DNA of 64,000 bases from Pseudorhodobacter aquimaris. Its GTDB lineage: Bacteria; Pseudomonadota; Alphaproteobacteria; Rhodobacterales; Rhodobacteraceae. The stretch covers positions 19,813 to 83,812 of the forward strand of contig NZ_LGHS01000062.1 in NCBI RefSeq assembly GCF_001202025.1, in the 5' to 3' direction. Made by a program: the position numbers and the translations under genes. Numbering within the stretch: the stretch's first letter is position 1; each line of letters starts with the position of its first letter. Positions 52,965 to 61,335 of this stretch are shown here, piece by piece. The notes beneath the pieces are model-generated. The model had not been told where the DNA came from, did not search any database, and saw only the letters and a list, made by a program, of their open reading frames with translations.

Positions 52965-53600
52965 TTGCAAAAAGATGCCTACACGCTGATCCTGGAAGCG
53001 ATTGATGCCGGGCTGTACAAACCTGGCGACCGGTTGGTAGAATCGGAGTTGGCTGAAAGGTTCGGCGTGTCGCGTACCCCTGTGCGTGAGGCCTTGCAGC
53101 GTCTGGAAACCCAATCCATGCTGGCCCGCGATGGCCGCAGCTTAATCGTGGCCTCGCTTGATCACAACCAGTTGGCAGAGCTTTACGCCGTACGCACCGA
53201 GTTGGAAGGGTTGGCGGCGCGGCTGGCGGCACGGCATGCCACCGAAGAAGAAATAAGGGTTTTGCGGGCTATGGTTGAAGACGATAAATCACTTTTGGGG
53301 GGGGATCCCCGTGCTTTGTCCCGTGCCAATAAACGCTTCCACAAGCAAATTCATCTTGCGTCGCACAATCGCTTTTTGGTGACGCAGCTTGATTTGGTCC
53401 ACCGCTCCATGGCGCTGATGGCGACGACCTCTTTTGCGGCTGATGGCCGCGATGAAAAGGGATTGGCAGAGCACGAGGCGATCGTCGAGGCGATCGAGGC
53501 CCGCGATGGCGAGGCGGCCTATCAGGCGTTACGTGGCCATATTTCCCAAGCGTTTGAGACTCGTTTGCGGATCGATGCGGGCGAGGTGAACACCCGTTAG
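52965..53600 (+). CDS. GntR-family (FCD) transcriptional regulator
   Basis: A 211-residue regulator: N-terminal winged helix (DRLVESELAERFGVSRTPVREALQRLE) and a C-terminal FCD effector domain (about 75-205) with metal-ligand-like residues in ELYAVRTELEG, RFHKQIHLASHN and EHEAIVEAIEARD. The only nearby start is a TTG at 52965 with AAAGG 8 nt upstream. FCD regulators usually sense carboxylates; the target is unknown because the next gene is convergent. Confidence 0.88.
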   Translation: MQKDAYTLILEAIDAGLYKPGDRLVESELAERFGVSRTPVREALQRLETQSMLARDGRSLIVASLDHNQLAELYAVRTELEGLAARLAARHATEEEIRVLRAMVEDDKSLLGGDPRALSRANKRFHKQIHLASHNRFLVTQLDLVHRSMALMATTSFAADGRDEKGLAEHEAIVEAIEARDGEAAYQALRGHISQAFETRLRIDAGEVNTR

Positions 53601-53603
53601 TGG

Positions 53604-55532
53604 CTATTCCGGGGCGGTCTGGTCGAAATGGCCATGACTGGTTTTATCCCAGTAAAAGGGTTTCGTCACCATTTCCCACGCTGCCTTGTAAGACGCCAAG
53701 GCACCAAGCGGAAAGTAGAAGTGCAAGGTTGGCACCCAAAGCAGGCTCATCTTATGCTTGGTTTTGTTCAACCCCATAATATTCACCGTCAGGTTGATGA
53801 CTTCGGTCAACAGATAAAGTCCGACCAGACCCTGCATGGCCAGCGGGGGCAGGGCCGCAGCCAAAGGATGGGGCACCCCGAGTGGCACCAACCAAAAAGA
53901 CCAAAGCACAGGTGCCAGAAGAAATTGTGAAAGCGTGCAGAGAAACAGGATCTGAAAGCCGATGAACTTGCGTGGACCAAGCTGCTCCCACAACAAGCGC
54001 GGGCTTCGCATATGCACAGCCCAAGTCATCATATAGCCTTTGAGCCAGCGAGAGCGTTGCTTCACCCAAGGGATCGCCCGGCAATTGGCCTCTTCTTCGG
54101 TCACGGTATCAAGGATTTCGGTGCGGTAGCCGTGGCGGGCCAAACGCATGCCCAGATCGGCATCCTCGGTGACGTTATGGGCATCCCATCCACCCAACTC
54201 CTCCAGCGCGGCGCGACGAAAGAAAAGCGTGGTCCCCCCCAAAGGAATGGCCAGCCCCAGCCGTTGCAGCCCCGGCAGAATGATGCGAAACCAGGCAGCG
54301 TATTCCATTGTAAAGCAACGTGATAGCCAGTTCGTATGCGGATTGTAGAAGTCCAGAACCCCTTGCAAACAGGCGACATCGCCACCGCGCTGGTAAAATC
54401 GGCTCACAACTTTGCGGATCTGTGACGGCTCTGGTGCATCCTCAGCATCATAGACACCGATGATGGACCCGCGGCAAAGGTCCAATGCGAAATTCAAGGC
54501 GCGCGGCTTGGTTTTCAGTGGGCCGTCCGGCACGACAACAACGCGGATCCACGGCGGCAGATCGACCGATTGCAGGGCATCGCGGGTCAGATGATCTTTC
54601 TCCTCGACCACAAGCAGGATGTCGAGCAGATCACGGGGGTAATCCAGCCGGTCAAGACGGCGAACGAGGCGGGACGCAATATTGCCCTCTTTAAACAGGG
54701 CGACCATGACTGAGACCGTTGGCAGGCGCGCGATGATGGGGGCGGGCGGGCTTGGGGGTGAACTGCGAAAAGCTGCAAAAACGGCGCCGAGGCGCAAGCC
54801 GGTGGACAGCGCAAGCGTTAATGAGGCCCAGACCGTAAATGTCAGCGCCATAAAGGTGGGCGAGAGCCACAGCCCGAACAGAAAGGTTGCGCAGATCAGG
54901 GCAACCTTGACCGCAAGGCCTTCGCTCCCCCAATTGCGGCAGCTTTCACTGGCGGATACGCGGTTCTCGGCGGTCTCGTTTAAAACTGCCGATCTTGCGT
55001 TCATCACCGCTTGGTGGATCTTGGAAGGGGGGGCCAGTGCCATGATAACGGGGCCATACACACTGCGTAACCATTTATAATGGCGTGCGAACTCTTCTGG
55101 ATAGGCGGTGGCGATAACCACAGCTTGGCCTGCGTGCTGCCAGGGCACCAAGCCTTCACGCAGGCAGGTCGCGGCACCGATCATATCGATCAAGCGGGGA
55201 TCGGGACTCTGGTGCAATGGGTTTATCAGGCGCACATTCCAATGACGGGCCTGCGCTTCGTACAGGGGCGTTTCTTCGATGAAATGGCGCGACAATAGAA
55301 TATCGCACAGCCGACCAGAATGGCGCTTTTGTAGGGAAAGGGCCATCACCAAAGCATCCGGCGAGATTAGCCCTTCACGCAAAAGCGTGACCCCAAGGCT
55401 GCGAACCGAGGGAGCTGTGATCGTAATCTGCCGACTGTTGTTAGGGGTGGGTGTCAGCCTGATAGAGGCGCTGTTTTGCACCTCGGGCTGGTCTAGATGC
55501 GATGGATCGCGAAGTTGGAGTGGTGCAATCAT
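53604..55532 (-). CDS. Membrane glycosyltransferase (GT2) with N-terminal GspE-N/MshE-N domain
   Basis: A 642-residue protein. Residues about 45-190 resemble the GspE/MshE N-terminal domain, found in type II secretion and pilus ATPases where MshE-N binds cyclic di-GMP. Then two hydrophobic segments (about 205-245), a GT2 catalytic domain (about 270-500) with VYDAEDAPEP, VTEDADLGMRLAR and KQRSRWLKGY (processive-type motif), and about four C-terminal transmembrane segments. Likely makes or exports a surface polysaccharide, possibly in response to c-di-GMP (inference). A perfect CtrA box lies 37 nt upstream, and the ribosome site is in a hairpin. Confidence 0.85.
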   Translation of the reverse strand: MIAPLQLRDPSHLDQPEVQNSASIRLTPTPNNSRQITITAPSVRSLGVTLLREGLISPDALVMALSLQKRHSGRLCDILLSRHFIEETPLYEAQARHWNVRLINPLHQSPDPRLIDMIGAATCLREGLVPWQHAGQAVVIATAYPEEFARHYKWLRSVYGPVIMALAPPSKIHQAVMNARSAVLNETAENRVSASESCRNWGSEGLAVKVALICATFLFGLWLSPTFMALTFTVWASLTLALSTGLRLGAVFAAFRSSPPSPPAPIIARLPTVSVMVALFKEGNIASRLVRRLDRLDYPRDLLDILLVVEEKDHLTRDALQSVDLPPWIRVVVVPDGPLKTKPRALNFALDLCRGSIIGVYDAEDAPEPSQIRKVVSRFYQRGGDVACLQGVLDFYNPHTNWLSRCFTMEYAAWFRIILPGLQRLGLAIPLGGTTLFFRRAALEELGGWDAHNVTEDADLGMRLARHGYRTEILDTVTEEEANCRAIPWVKQRSRWLKGYMMTWAVHMRSPRLLWEQLGPRKFIGFQILFLCTLSQFLLAPVLWSFWLVPLGVPHPLAAALPPLAMQGLVGLYLLTEVINLTVNIMGLNKTKHKMSLLWVPTLHFYFPLGALASYKAAWEMVTKPFYWDKTSHGHFDQTAPE

Positions 55533-55536
55533 AAGT

Positions 55537-55561
55537 CCCCCGATCTCGCAAGATTTGGGGG
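55537..55561 (-). promoter_or_regulatory. Hairpin sequestering the glycosyltransferase ribosome-binding site
   Basis: On the minus strand CCCCC and ATCT (55561-55551 side) can pair with AGAT and GGGGG (55546-55537), leaving a TGCG loop. The GGGGG is the apparent Shine-Dalgarno 4-5 nt before the ATG. The structure is visible; a regulatory role is inferred. Confidence 0.4.
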
Positions 55562-55566
55562 AGAAG

Positions 55567-55585
55567 GGTTAACAACATGTTAACC
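55567..55585. promoter_or_regulatory. CtrA-binding box upstream of the glycosyltransferase
   Basis: GGTTAAC-AACAT-GTTAACC contains TTAA-N7-TTAAC, an exact match to the full CtrA consensus on both strands. It ends 35 nt upstream of the glycosyltransferase start on the minus strand. Confidence 0.75.
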
Positions 55586-55591
55586 ACAGAG

Positions 55592-55600
55592 TTATCCACA
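55592..55600 (+). promoter_or_regulatory. DnaA box
   Basis: TTATCCACA is an exact strong DnaA box, six bases right of the CtrA box. It is single; there is no cluster or AT-rich unwinding region, so it is not an origin. It may add DnaA control to the promoter. Confidence 0.5.
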
Positions 55601-55639
55601 AAATAATCTTAAATTGTCCACATCACAAAATCAAGCCCC

Positions 55640-55664
55640 TGTGGCCATAAGAATCATGGCCACA
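55640..55664 (-). terminator. carA terminator
   Basis: TGTGGCCAT (55640-55648) and ATGGCCACA (55656-55664) form a perfect 9-bp stem with a 7-nt loop, 28 nt past the carA stop on the minus strand. A GATTTTG stretch follows it. Confidence 0.6.
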
Positions 55665-55691
55665 AGATCTAGTTTGGCAGCATTTTGCAGA

Positions 55692-56858
55692 TTAAGCGGC
55701 GCGACGAGCCTTCATCGCTTCGGCGAATCGCTCGAACAAGTAGTAGCTGTCTTGTGGGCCGGGGCTTGCCTCTGGGTGGTACTGTACGGAAAATACTGGC
55801 TTTCCCTCGACCTTGATGCCGCAATTGGTTCCGTCAAACAGGCTGACATGGGTTTCGCGCACACCCTCTGGCAGGCTCTGAGCATCGACTGTAAACCCGT
55901 GGTTCATCGATGTAATTTCAACCTTGCTGGTGTCGAGATCCTTGACCGGATGATTGGCACCGTGGTGGCCGTGGCCCATCTTCAGCGTCTTGGCACCAAG
56001 GGCCAGGGCAAGGATCTGATGGCCAAGGCAGATCCCGAACAGCGGGATATCCGCCCCAAGCACGCCCTTGATCATATCCGCCGCATAGAGCGCTGTCGCC
56101 GCCGGATCGCCCGGACCGTTGGAGAGGAACACGCCTTCCGGCTTCAGCGCCAATACATCCTCGGCCGTGGCGGTTGCTGGCAGCACGGTGACATCGCAGC
56201 CCGCCGAGGCAAGACACCGCAAGATGTTGCGTTTCGCACCGAAATCAATGGCGACCACGCGCAGCCCGTCGCCAGTGCGCTTGGAATACCCATCAGGCCA
56301 GGCCCACCGCAGCTCATCCCAGCGATAGCTTTGGGCACAGGTCACCTCTTTGGCAAGGTCCAGCCCTTCCAATCCGCGCCAGTCGCGCGCGGCGGCGATC
56401 AGCGCCTCGGTATCAAAATTCCCGTCCGGATCATGGGCCAAGGCCACATGCGGCGCCCCCTGTTGGCGGATCGCACGGGTCAGGCGGCGCGTATCCAGCC
56501 CGCCGATACCGATGCGCCCCTTGGAGGTCATCCATTCGGCTAATCCGGCGGTTGAGCGCCAGTTCGACGGCGTGGTCGGATCCCATTTCACAACCATACC
56601 GGCAGCGACAGGATCGGATGTTTCATCATCCTCGGCGGTGATGCCGGTATTGCCGACATGGGGGAAGGTAAAGGTGACAACCTGACTTGCGTAAGAAGGG
56701 TCGGTCATCACCTCTTGATAACCGGTCATCGCGGTGTTGAATACCAGTTCGGCGACGGTCTGGCCGGTTGCGCCAAAGCCGTGCCCGTAAAACAGGGTGC
56801 CATTGGCCAGCGCAAGGCAAGCAGTTGGTTTTTTGGTCAAAACTGTGGATTGGGTCAT
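55692..56858 (-). CDS. carA: Carbamoyl-phosphate synthase small subunit
   Basis: Glutaminase subunit feeding ammonia to CarB for arginine and pyrimidine synthesis. The 388-residue protein has the N-terminal CPSase small domain (LALANGTLFYGHGFGATG; NTAMTGYQEVMTDPSY) and a class I amidotransferase with nucleophile Cys in LFGICLGHQ and His-Glu in YHPEASPGP. Full length. carB is not adjacent. A sigma-70-like promoter lies 31-59 nt upstream. Confidence 0.97.
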   Translation of the reverse strand: MTQSTVLTKKPTACLALANGTLFYGHGFGATGQTVAELVFNTAMTGYQEVMTDPSYASQVVTFTFPHVGNTGITAEDDETSDPVAAGMVVKWDPTTPSNWRSTAGLAEWMTSKGRIGIGGLDTRRLTRAIRQQGAPHVALAHDPDGNFDTEALIAAARDWRGLEGLDLAKEVTCAQSYRWDELRWAWPDGYSKRTGDGLRVVAIDFGAKRNILRCLASAGCDVTVLPATATAEDVLALKPEGVFLSNGPGDPAATALYAADMIKGVLGADIPLFGICLGHQILALALGAKTLKMGHGHHGANHPVKDLDTSKVEITSMNHGFTVDAQSLPEGVRETHVSLFDGTNCGIKVEGKPVFSVQYHPEASPGPQDSYYLFERFAEAMKARRAA

Positions 56859-56888
56859 GGTACGACTCTCTCTGGCCGGATTTGGGGG

Positions 56889-56917
56889 AGACTACGGGCC
56901 TGACGGGCTGGGGTCAA
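56889..56917 (-). promoter_or_regulatory. Probable carA promoter
   Basis: Minus strand -35 TTGACC (56917-56912), 17-nt spacer, -10 TAGTCT (56894-56889). The -35 is strong, the -10 weak. Confidence 0.45.
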
Positions 56918-57040
56918 GCCGATAGGCAAAATGGAATATGTATTATAATCAGTATGTTATGTGATTTGCCATTGGTTGCCCCGGCTTTGCCTTCGGGCTA
57001 TGATGTCGGCTTTGTGAAACCTTTGAGGATGATCTGAACA

Positions 57041-57499
57041 ATGAGTTTGCGTGACCGGCTGCAAGTGGCCCTGAAAGAAGCGATGCGCGCCAGAGAGGCC
57101 GAGCGCCTGTCAACGTTGCGTCTGATCAATGCTGCAATCAAGGACCGCGAGATTGCCGCGCGGGGTGAGGGCGGTGAAGGGGTGGTGTCTGATACCGAGA
57201 TTACCGCGATCCTTTCCAGAATGGTGAAGCAACGTCAGGAAAGTGCGCGCGCCTATGAAGAAGGCGGGCGGCTGGAGCTTGCGGAAAAAGAGCTTGAGGA
57301 AATCACGGTCGTCGAGGAATTCCTGCCGCGCCAGCTTGATGCGACAGAGGTCGATGCCGCGATTTCGGCCGCCATTGCCGAGGCGGGCGCCAGCTCCATC
57401 CGCGACATGGGCAAGGTGATGGGCGTGCTGAAGGGAAAATACACCGGCCAGATGGATTTTGGTGCGGTCGGGCCGCGGGTCAAGGATATGCTGGGCTAG
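57041..57499 (+). CDS. GatB/YqeY domain protein
   Basis: A 152-residue helical protein: MSLRDRLQVALKEAMRAREAE with LRLINAAIKDREIAARGEG, RQESARAYEEGGR, EEFLPRQLDATEV, GKVMGVLKGKYTGQMDFGAVGP. This is the YqeY family, related to the tail of GatB and linked to tRNA-dependent amidation; its exact role is not proven. It is divergent from carA, the usual partner in this class. Its stop overlaps the stop of the convergent DUF2244 gene by 4 nt. Confidence 0.93.
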   Translation: MSLRDRLQVALKEAMRAREAERLSTLRLINAAIKDREIAARGEGGEGVVSDTEITAILSRMVKQRQESARAYEEGGRLELAEKELEEITVVEEFLPRQLDATEVDAAISAAIAEAGASSIRDMGKVMGVLKGKYTGQMDFGAVGPRVKDMLG

Positions 57500-57996
57500 G
57501 GCTGCGGGATAACGGCTCGGGCGTTGTGATCGCGCAACGCCTGACGCAACTCATGGACGAGGGCGATACGCTCTTGCTGGGATAGGAACGTGCCCAACTC
57601 AACCTTTCTGGGGCCACCTGAAAGCGTGATATAGTCCGGCACAGGGGCGCCTTTGGTGTGGGTCTCAACGCGAACCCAATGGGGGTTTGCCTCCCAGGTT
57701 TGATGTTTGCCGCGCGGGCCGTGGCGGGCCAGAAGCAGGCGGTTCCCTTCAAAGGTCAGGGTCTCCAATATCTCACCGTCGCGGTAGCTGCGCGCCAGTG
57801 CCCAATACATTCCCGCCACCGCCGCGATGAAGAACGGCAGCAATCCCCATAATACCGGAGAGCCGAGAACAGTGAGAAGGGGCAGTGAAATCAGCACCGC
57901 CGTTCCCGCGATAAACACCACAAACCCCCGCCGCGGCAAAGAGCGATAGGGCCAAAGGGTAAGCTGTTTTGGTGTTGTTGACCATTCATAGGGCAT
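57496..57996 (-). CDS. DUF2244 membrane protein
   Basis: A 166-residue protein with two transmembrane helices (about 25-45 and 48-68) and a cytoplasmic C-terminal part (RSYRDGEILETLTFEGNRLLLARH, then VPDYITLSGGPRKVELGTFLSQQER). It matches DUF2244, a family often encoded near respiratory oxidase genes, as here 121 nt downstream of the ctaD end on the same strand. Function unknown. Confidence 0.85.
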   Translation of the reverse strand: MPYEWSTTPKQLTLWPYRSLPRRGFVVFIAGTAVLISLPLLTVLGSPVLWGLLPFFIAAVAGMYWALARSYRDGEILETLTFEGNRLLLARHGPRGKHQTWEANPHWVRVETHTKGAPVPDYITLSGGPRKVELGTFLSQQERIALVHELRQALRDHNARAVIPQP

Positions 57997-58070
57997 GGGC
58001 GAAAGATAGAGCGGGCCGGGCGATCTGAAAAGCAGAAACTCAAGCCCTACAAACGCAACATGCCAATGAA

Positions 58071-58105
58071 AAACGGCCCCGAAACAATTCGGGGCCGTTT
58101 CATTG
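58071..58105 (-). terminator. ctaD terminator
   Basis: AAACGGCCCCGAA (58071-58083) and TTCGGGGCCGTTT (58088-58100) form a perfect 13-bp stem with a 4-nt loop. On the minus strand it ends in a T-run (CCGTTTTTCATT). It separates ctaD from DUF2244. Confidence 0.85.
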
Positions 58106-58117
58106 TTGGTGAAGGAA

Positions 58118-59794
58118 TTAGTGGCTGTGACCCTTATCCCAATCAGACTGTTTCGCGAGCTGCTCGAACGTATGCTCGGGCGGTGGGCAGGTCAGGGTCC
58201 ATTCCAGCGTATCCGCATATTCGTTCCAGTAGTTGTTCTCGGTCACGCGCTTGCCGTAGCGAAGCGTGTAGAACACGATGCCGATGAACAGCAGGAAGGA
58301 TGCGAAGGACAAGAAGGCGCCCATGCTCGACCAGTAGTTCCACTGGGCAAAGGCCTCAGGGTAGTCGATGTAGCGGCGTGGCATGCCCTGACGACCCAGG
58401 AAGTGCTGTGGGAAGAAGGTCAGGTTCGCGCCGATGAACATCATCCAGAAGTGCAGCTTGGCCGCCCATTCAGGATATTGACGCCCCGACATCTTGCCCA
58501 TCCAGAAGTAGATCCCGGCAAAGATTGCAAAGACGGCACCAAGGCTCATCACATAGTGGAAGTGTGCCACAACGTAATAGGTGTCGTGATAGGCGCGGTC
58601 GATACCGGCCTGCGACAGCACGATGCCTGTAACCCCGCCAACGGTGAAGAGGAACAAGAAGCCGAAGGCCCAAAGCATAGGCGCTTTCATCTCGATTGAG
58701 CCGCCCCACATTGTCGCGATCCACGAGAAGATCTTGATGCCGGTTGGCACCGCGATCACCATGGTGGCCAGCATGAAGTAGGATTGCTGGGTCAGCGACA
58801 GGCCAACGGTGTACATGTGGTGCGCCCAGACGACAAAGCCCAGAACACCAATCGCCACCATCGCATAAACCATCGGCAGGTAGCCAAAGATCGGTTTGCG
58901 AGAGAAGGTCGCGATAACCTGCGAAATGATCCCGAAGCCCGGCAGGATGATTATGTACACCTCTGGGTGGCCAAAGAACCACAGGATGTGCTGATAGAGG
59001 ATCGGATCACCGCCGCCAGCGGGGTCAAAGAAGGTTGTCCCGAAGTTACGGTCGGTCAGCAGCATGGTGATCGCACCGGCCAGAACAGGCAAGGACAACA
59101 GAATCAGCCAAGAGGTGACAAAAATCGACCAAGCGAACAGGGGCACCTTGTGTAGGGTCATGCCCGGTGTACGCATGTTCAGGAAGGTGGTGATCATATT
59201 GATCGCCCCCAAAATGGACGAAGCCCCCGACAGGTGGACCGCGAAAATCGCGAGATCCATCGAGTAGACGTCCTTGTTCTGGGTCGAAAGCGGTGGGTAC
59301 AGCACCCAGCCCACGCCCGCACCGTTCTGACCATCGCCACCGGGCACCAGCAAGGAGCATACCGCCAGTGAAACACCGGCAACATACATCCAATAGGACA
59401 GGTTGTTCATCCGAGGGAACGCCATATCCGGCGCGCCGATCTGCAACGGCATGAAATAGTTGCCGAAACCGCCGAACAGGGCCGGAATAACCACGAAGAA
59501 CATCATCAAGATGCCGTGAGCCGTGATCATTACGTTCCAGATATGTCCGTTCGGTGTACACACCTCGCCCGCGGCTGCGGCGGTGAAACGTGCGCCTTCA
59601 AGGCACATGTATTGCACGCCGGGGTGCATCAGTTCCATCCGCATATACACGGTAAAGATCACCGAAATCAGGCCAACAAGGCCGCCGGTAAACAGATAAA
59701 GTATTCCGATATCTTTGTGATTGGTCGACATGAACCAGCGGGTAAAGAACCCGCGTTCGTCATGTTCGTGACCATGAATGGCTGCGTCGGCCAT
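58118..59794 (-). CDS. ctaD: Cytochrome c oxidase subunit I (aa3 type)
   Basis: Catalytic heme a/a3-CuB subunit of the proton-pumping terminal oxidase. The 558-residue protein has twelve predicted helices, heme a His in [16 protein letters not shown] [13 protein letters not shown], the CuB His-Tyr [12 protein letters not shown], the HH pair in [11 protein letters not shown], and KARI-type proton channel residues; [14 protein letters not shown] carries the heme a3 and a ligands. aa3 type is inferred from the N-terminal layout. ctaC, ctaB and ctaE are not here. An FNR box lies 109 nt upstream. Confidence 0.96.
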   Translation of the reverse strand: MADAAIHGHEHDERGFFTRWFMSTNHKDIGILYLFTGGLVGLISVIFTVYMRMELMHPGVQYMCLEGARFTAAAAGEVCTPNGHIWNVMITAHGILMMFFVVIPALFGGFGNYFMPLQIGAPDMAFPRMNNLSYWMYVAGVSLAVCSLLVPGGDGQNGAGVGWVLYPPLSTQNKDVYSMDLAIFAVHLSGASSILGAINMITTFLNMRTPGMTLHKVPLFAWSIFVTSWLILLSLPVLAGAITMLLTDRNFGTTFFDPAGGGDPILYQHILWFFGHPEVYIIILPGFGIISQVIATFSRKPIFGYLPMVYAMVAIGVLGFVVWAHHMYTVGLSLTQQSYFMLATMVIAVPTGIKIFSWIATMWGGSIEMKAPMLWAFGFLFLFTVGGVTGIVLSQAGIDRAYHDTYYVVAHFHYVMSLGAVFAIFAGIYFWMGKMSGRQYPEWAAKLHFWMMFIGANLTFFPQHFLGRQGMPRRYIDYPEAFAQWNYWSSMGAFLSFASFLLFIGIVFYTLRYGKRVTENNYWNEYADTLEWTLTCPPPEHTFEQLAKQSDWDKGHSH

Positions 59795-59902
59795 GCCTGC
59801 CTCCCGCTTGCGTTGCTATTTCCAGCGTGCGGGAAAACAGATTCCCGCCGCCACTTGTGTCCTTGTTTTAGGACGCCCGAGCGGCGGCGGCAATTGCTGA
59901 CT

Positions 59903-59916
59903 TTGATTTAGATCAA
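59903..59916. promoter_or_regulatory. FNR/FnrL box between ctaD and cytochrome c2 gene
   Basis: TTGAT-TTAG-ATCAA is an exact FNR-type dyad 109 nt upstream of the ctaD start, and 33 nt past the cytochrome c gene stop. Both genes are on the minus strand, so it fits ctaD control (repression of the aerobic oxidase at low oxygen, inferred). Confidence 0.8.
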
Positions 59917-59948
59917 GAAAAACCCAAGCAAAGTCATTTTTACCTGTG

Positions 59949-60368
59949 TTAGTTTACCGCAGGGCCCACGGACGCCAGATAGGCCGCGACGTCGTCGCCA
60001 CCCTTCTTCAGCTTGTAGGTCATTTTAGATTTCGCGCCGTCGTCGCCGGTGACTTCCTTCAGGAACTCTTTTGGATCGGCGCTGTAGGTGGCCAGATTTT
60101 CCTCGTCCCAGATCAGACCGCCTTCACCGGCAGCAACAAGCGAATCACCATATTTGAAGTCTTCGACGCTACCGGCCTGACGACCGATGATACCATAAAG
60201 GTTAGGGCCTGTTTTGCCGCCTTTGACAATGGCAGTACCGTCATCCGCGACGATTTCGTGGCAAGCCTTGCATTTCTTGAACTCTTTTTCACCTTTATCT
60301 GCGTCTGCGGCAAAAGCCGGGGCAGACAGGGCGAACAGTGCGGCTGTGGCGATTAGGCTAAGTTTCAT
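59949..60368 (-). CDS. Periplasmic cytochrome c2-type protein
   Basis: A 139-residue electron carrier. A signal peptide (MKLSLIATAALFALSAPAFA) is followed by one heme site CKACH (Cys33, Cys36, His37), the family motif KTGPNLYGIIGRQAG, and axial Met in AKSKMTYKLKKGGDDVAAYLASV (landmark). The length and the WDEENLATYSADPKEFLKE segment match class I cytochrome c2, which carries electrons from bc1 to the oxidase. It is co-oriented with ctaD downstream, its likely acceptor. Confidence 0.93.
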   Translation of the reverse strand: MKLSLIATAALFALSAPAFAADADKGEKEFKKCKACHEIVADDGTAIVKGGKTGPNLYGIIGRQAGSVEDFKYGDSLVAAGEGGLIWDEENLATYSADPKEFLKEVTGDDGAKSKMTYKLKKGGDDVAAYLASVGPAVN

Positions 60369-60504
60369 ATGTACATCCTTGTCATATTTTAGAACGCAGC
60401 GTTGCGTGTGGTTTGGTGAGGCAACGTCAGTGCTACTACCTTAATCTATGTAGTGTTATCTTGCCAGAGGGCAAGCTGTCGCGCTTTGACCAGATTTCCG
60501 AAAG

Positions 60505-61191
60505 CTAGTGGGTAGAGGCAAAAGCTTTTGCAAAATTCTCGCGCAGGGCGATATCGACGTCGGTCAGGGTGACGGGCAGGCCCAGATCGACAAGGCTGGT
60601 GACGCCGTGTTCCGAAATCCCGCAGGGGACAATGCCGCTGAAATGCGAAAGATCCGGCTCTACGTTGATCGAGAGTCCGTGAAAGCTGATCCACTTGCGC
60701 AGCTTGACCCCGACCGCAGCGATCTTGTCTTCGGCTGGTTGTCCGTCTAGGCCAAGGTGGTTGCGCGCCACCCAGACGCCGACGCGCCCCTCGCGCCGTT
60801 CACCTTTGACGTTGAAGCTGTCCAGCGTGCCAATGACCCAGTTTTCCAGCGCCGAGACAAATTTACGAACATCGCGCCCGCGTTTGTTCAAATCCAGCAT
60901 GACATAGACCACACGCTGCCCCGGCCCGTGATAGGTGTACTGCCCGCCGCGCCCGCTGGCATGGACGGGAAAGCGGTCCGTCTCGACCAGATCTGCGGCC
61001 TGTGCGCTGGTGCCCGCAGTGTAAAGCGGGGGGTGTTCAAGCAGCCAGATTGCCTCACCCGCCGTGCCATTGGCGATTGCTGCGACGCGGTCCTCCATCG
61101 CGGCCACGGTCTCAACATAGGGGGCCAGCCCGTCGATCACGCGCCATTCGATCTGCTCGTTCAGCGGCTTTTCACCCAGATGAAGTGGCAT
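60505..61191 (-). CDS. lipB: Lipoyl(octanoyl) transferase
   Basis: Moves octanoyl from acyl carrier protein to lipoyl domains of 2-oxoacid dehydrogenases. About 228 residues with [32 protein letters not shown], Lys in [14 protein letters not shown], and catalytic Cys in [14 protein letters not shown]. Two starts are possible: ATG 61189-61191 (closer to family length) and ATG 61219-61221 (10 residues longer, with GGGG upstream). lpdA, another lipoate-pathway protein, is 38 kb away. Confidence 0.93.
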   Translation of the reverse strand: MPLHLGEKPLNEQIEWRVIDGLAPYVETVAAMEDRVAAIANGTAGEAIWLLEHPPLYTAGTSAQAADLVETDRFPVHASGRGGQYTYHGPGQRVVYVMLDLNKRGRDVRKFVSALENWVIGTLDSFNVKGERREGRVGVWVARNHLGLDGQPAEDKIAAVGVKLRKWISFHGLSINVEPDLSHFSGIVPCGISEHGVTSLVDLGLPVTLTDVDIALRENFAKAFASTH

Positions 61192-61335
61192 GCTGTCCAC
61201 AAGATTTTCCTTTGCTTTCATCGCTGCAACCCCGCATTCATCCCGATGGCAACAAAAGCGCTTAGGAACATCGGCACCGCGTGGTATTATCAAACAATAG
61301 TGACTCGAGATAATCTTTGGGGATGGAGTTTTCAA

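Noticed and set aside
55560..55620. Replication origin suggested by a CtrA box beside a DnaA box
   Set aside because: There is only one DnaA box, no AT-rich unwinding element, and no dnaA, parAB or hemE neighbours.
60757..61335. 5' extension of the peptidoglycan-binding-like gene over lipB
   Set aside because: The signal peptide and Shine-Dalgarno fix the start at 61336. The extension is antisense to lipB.
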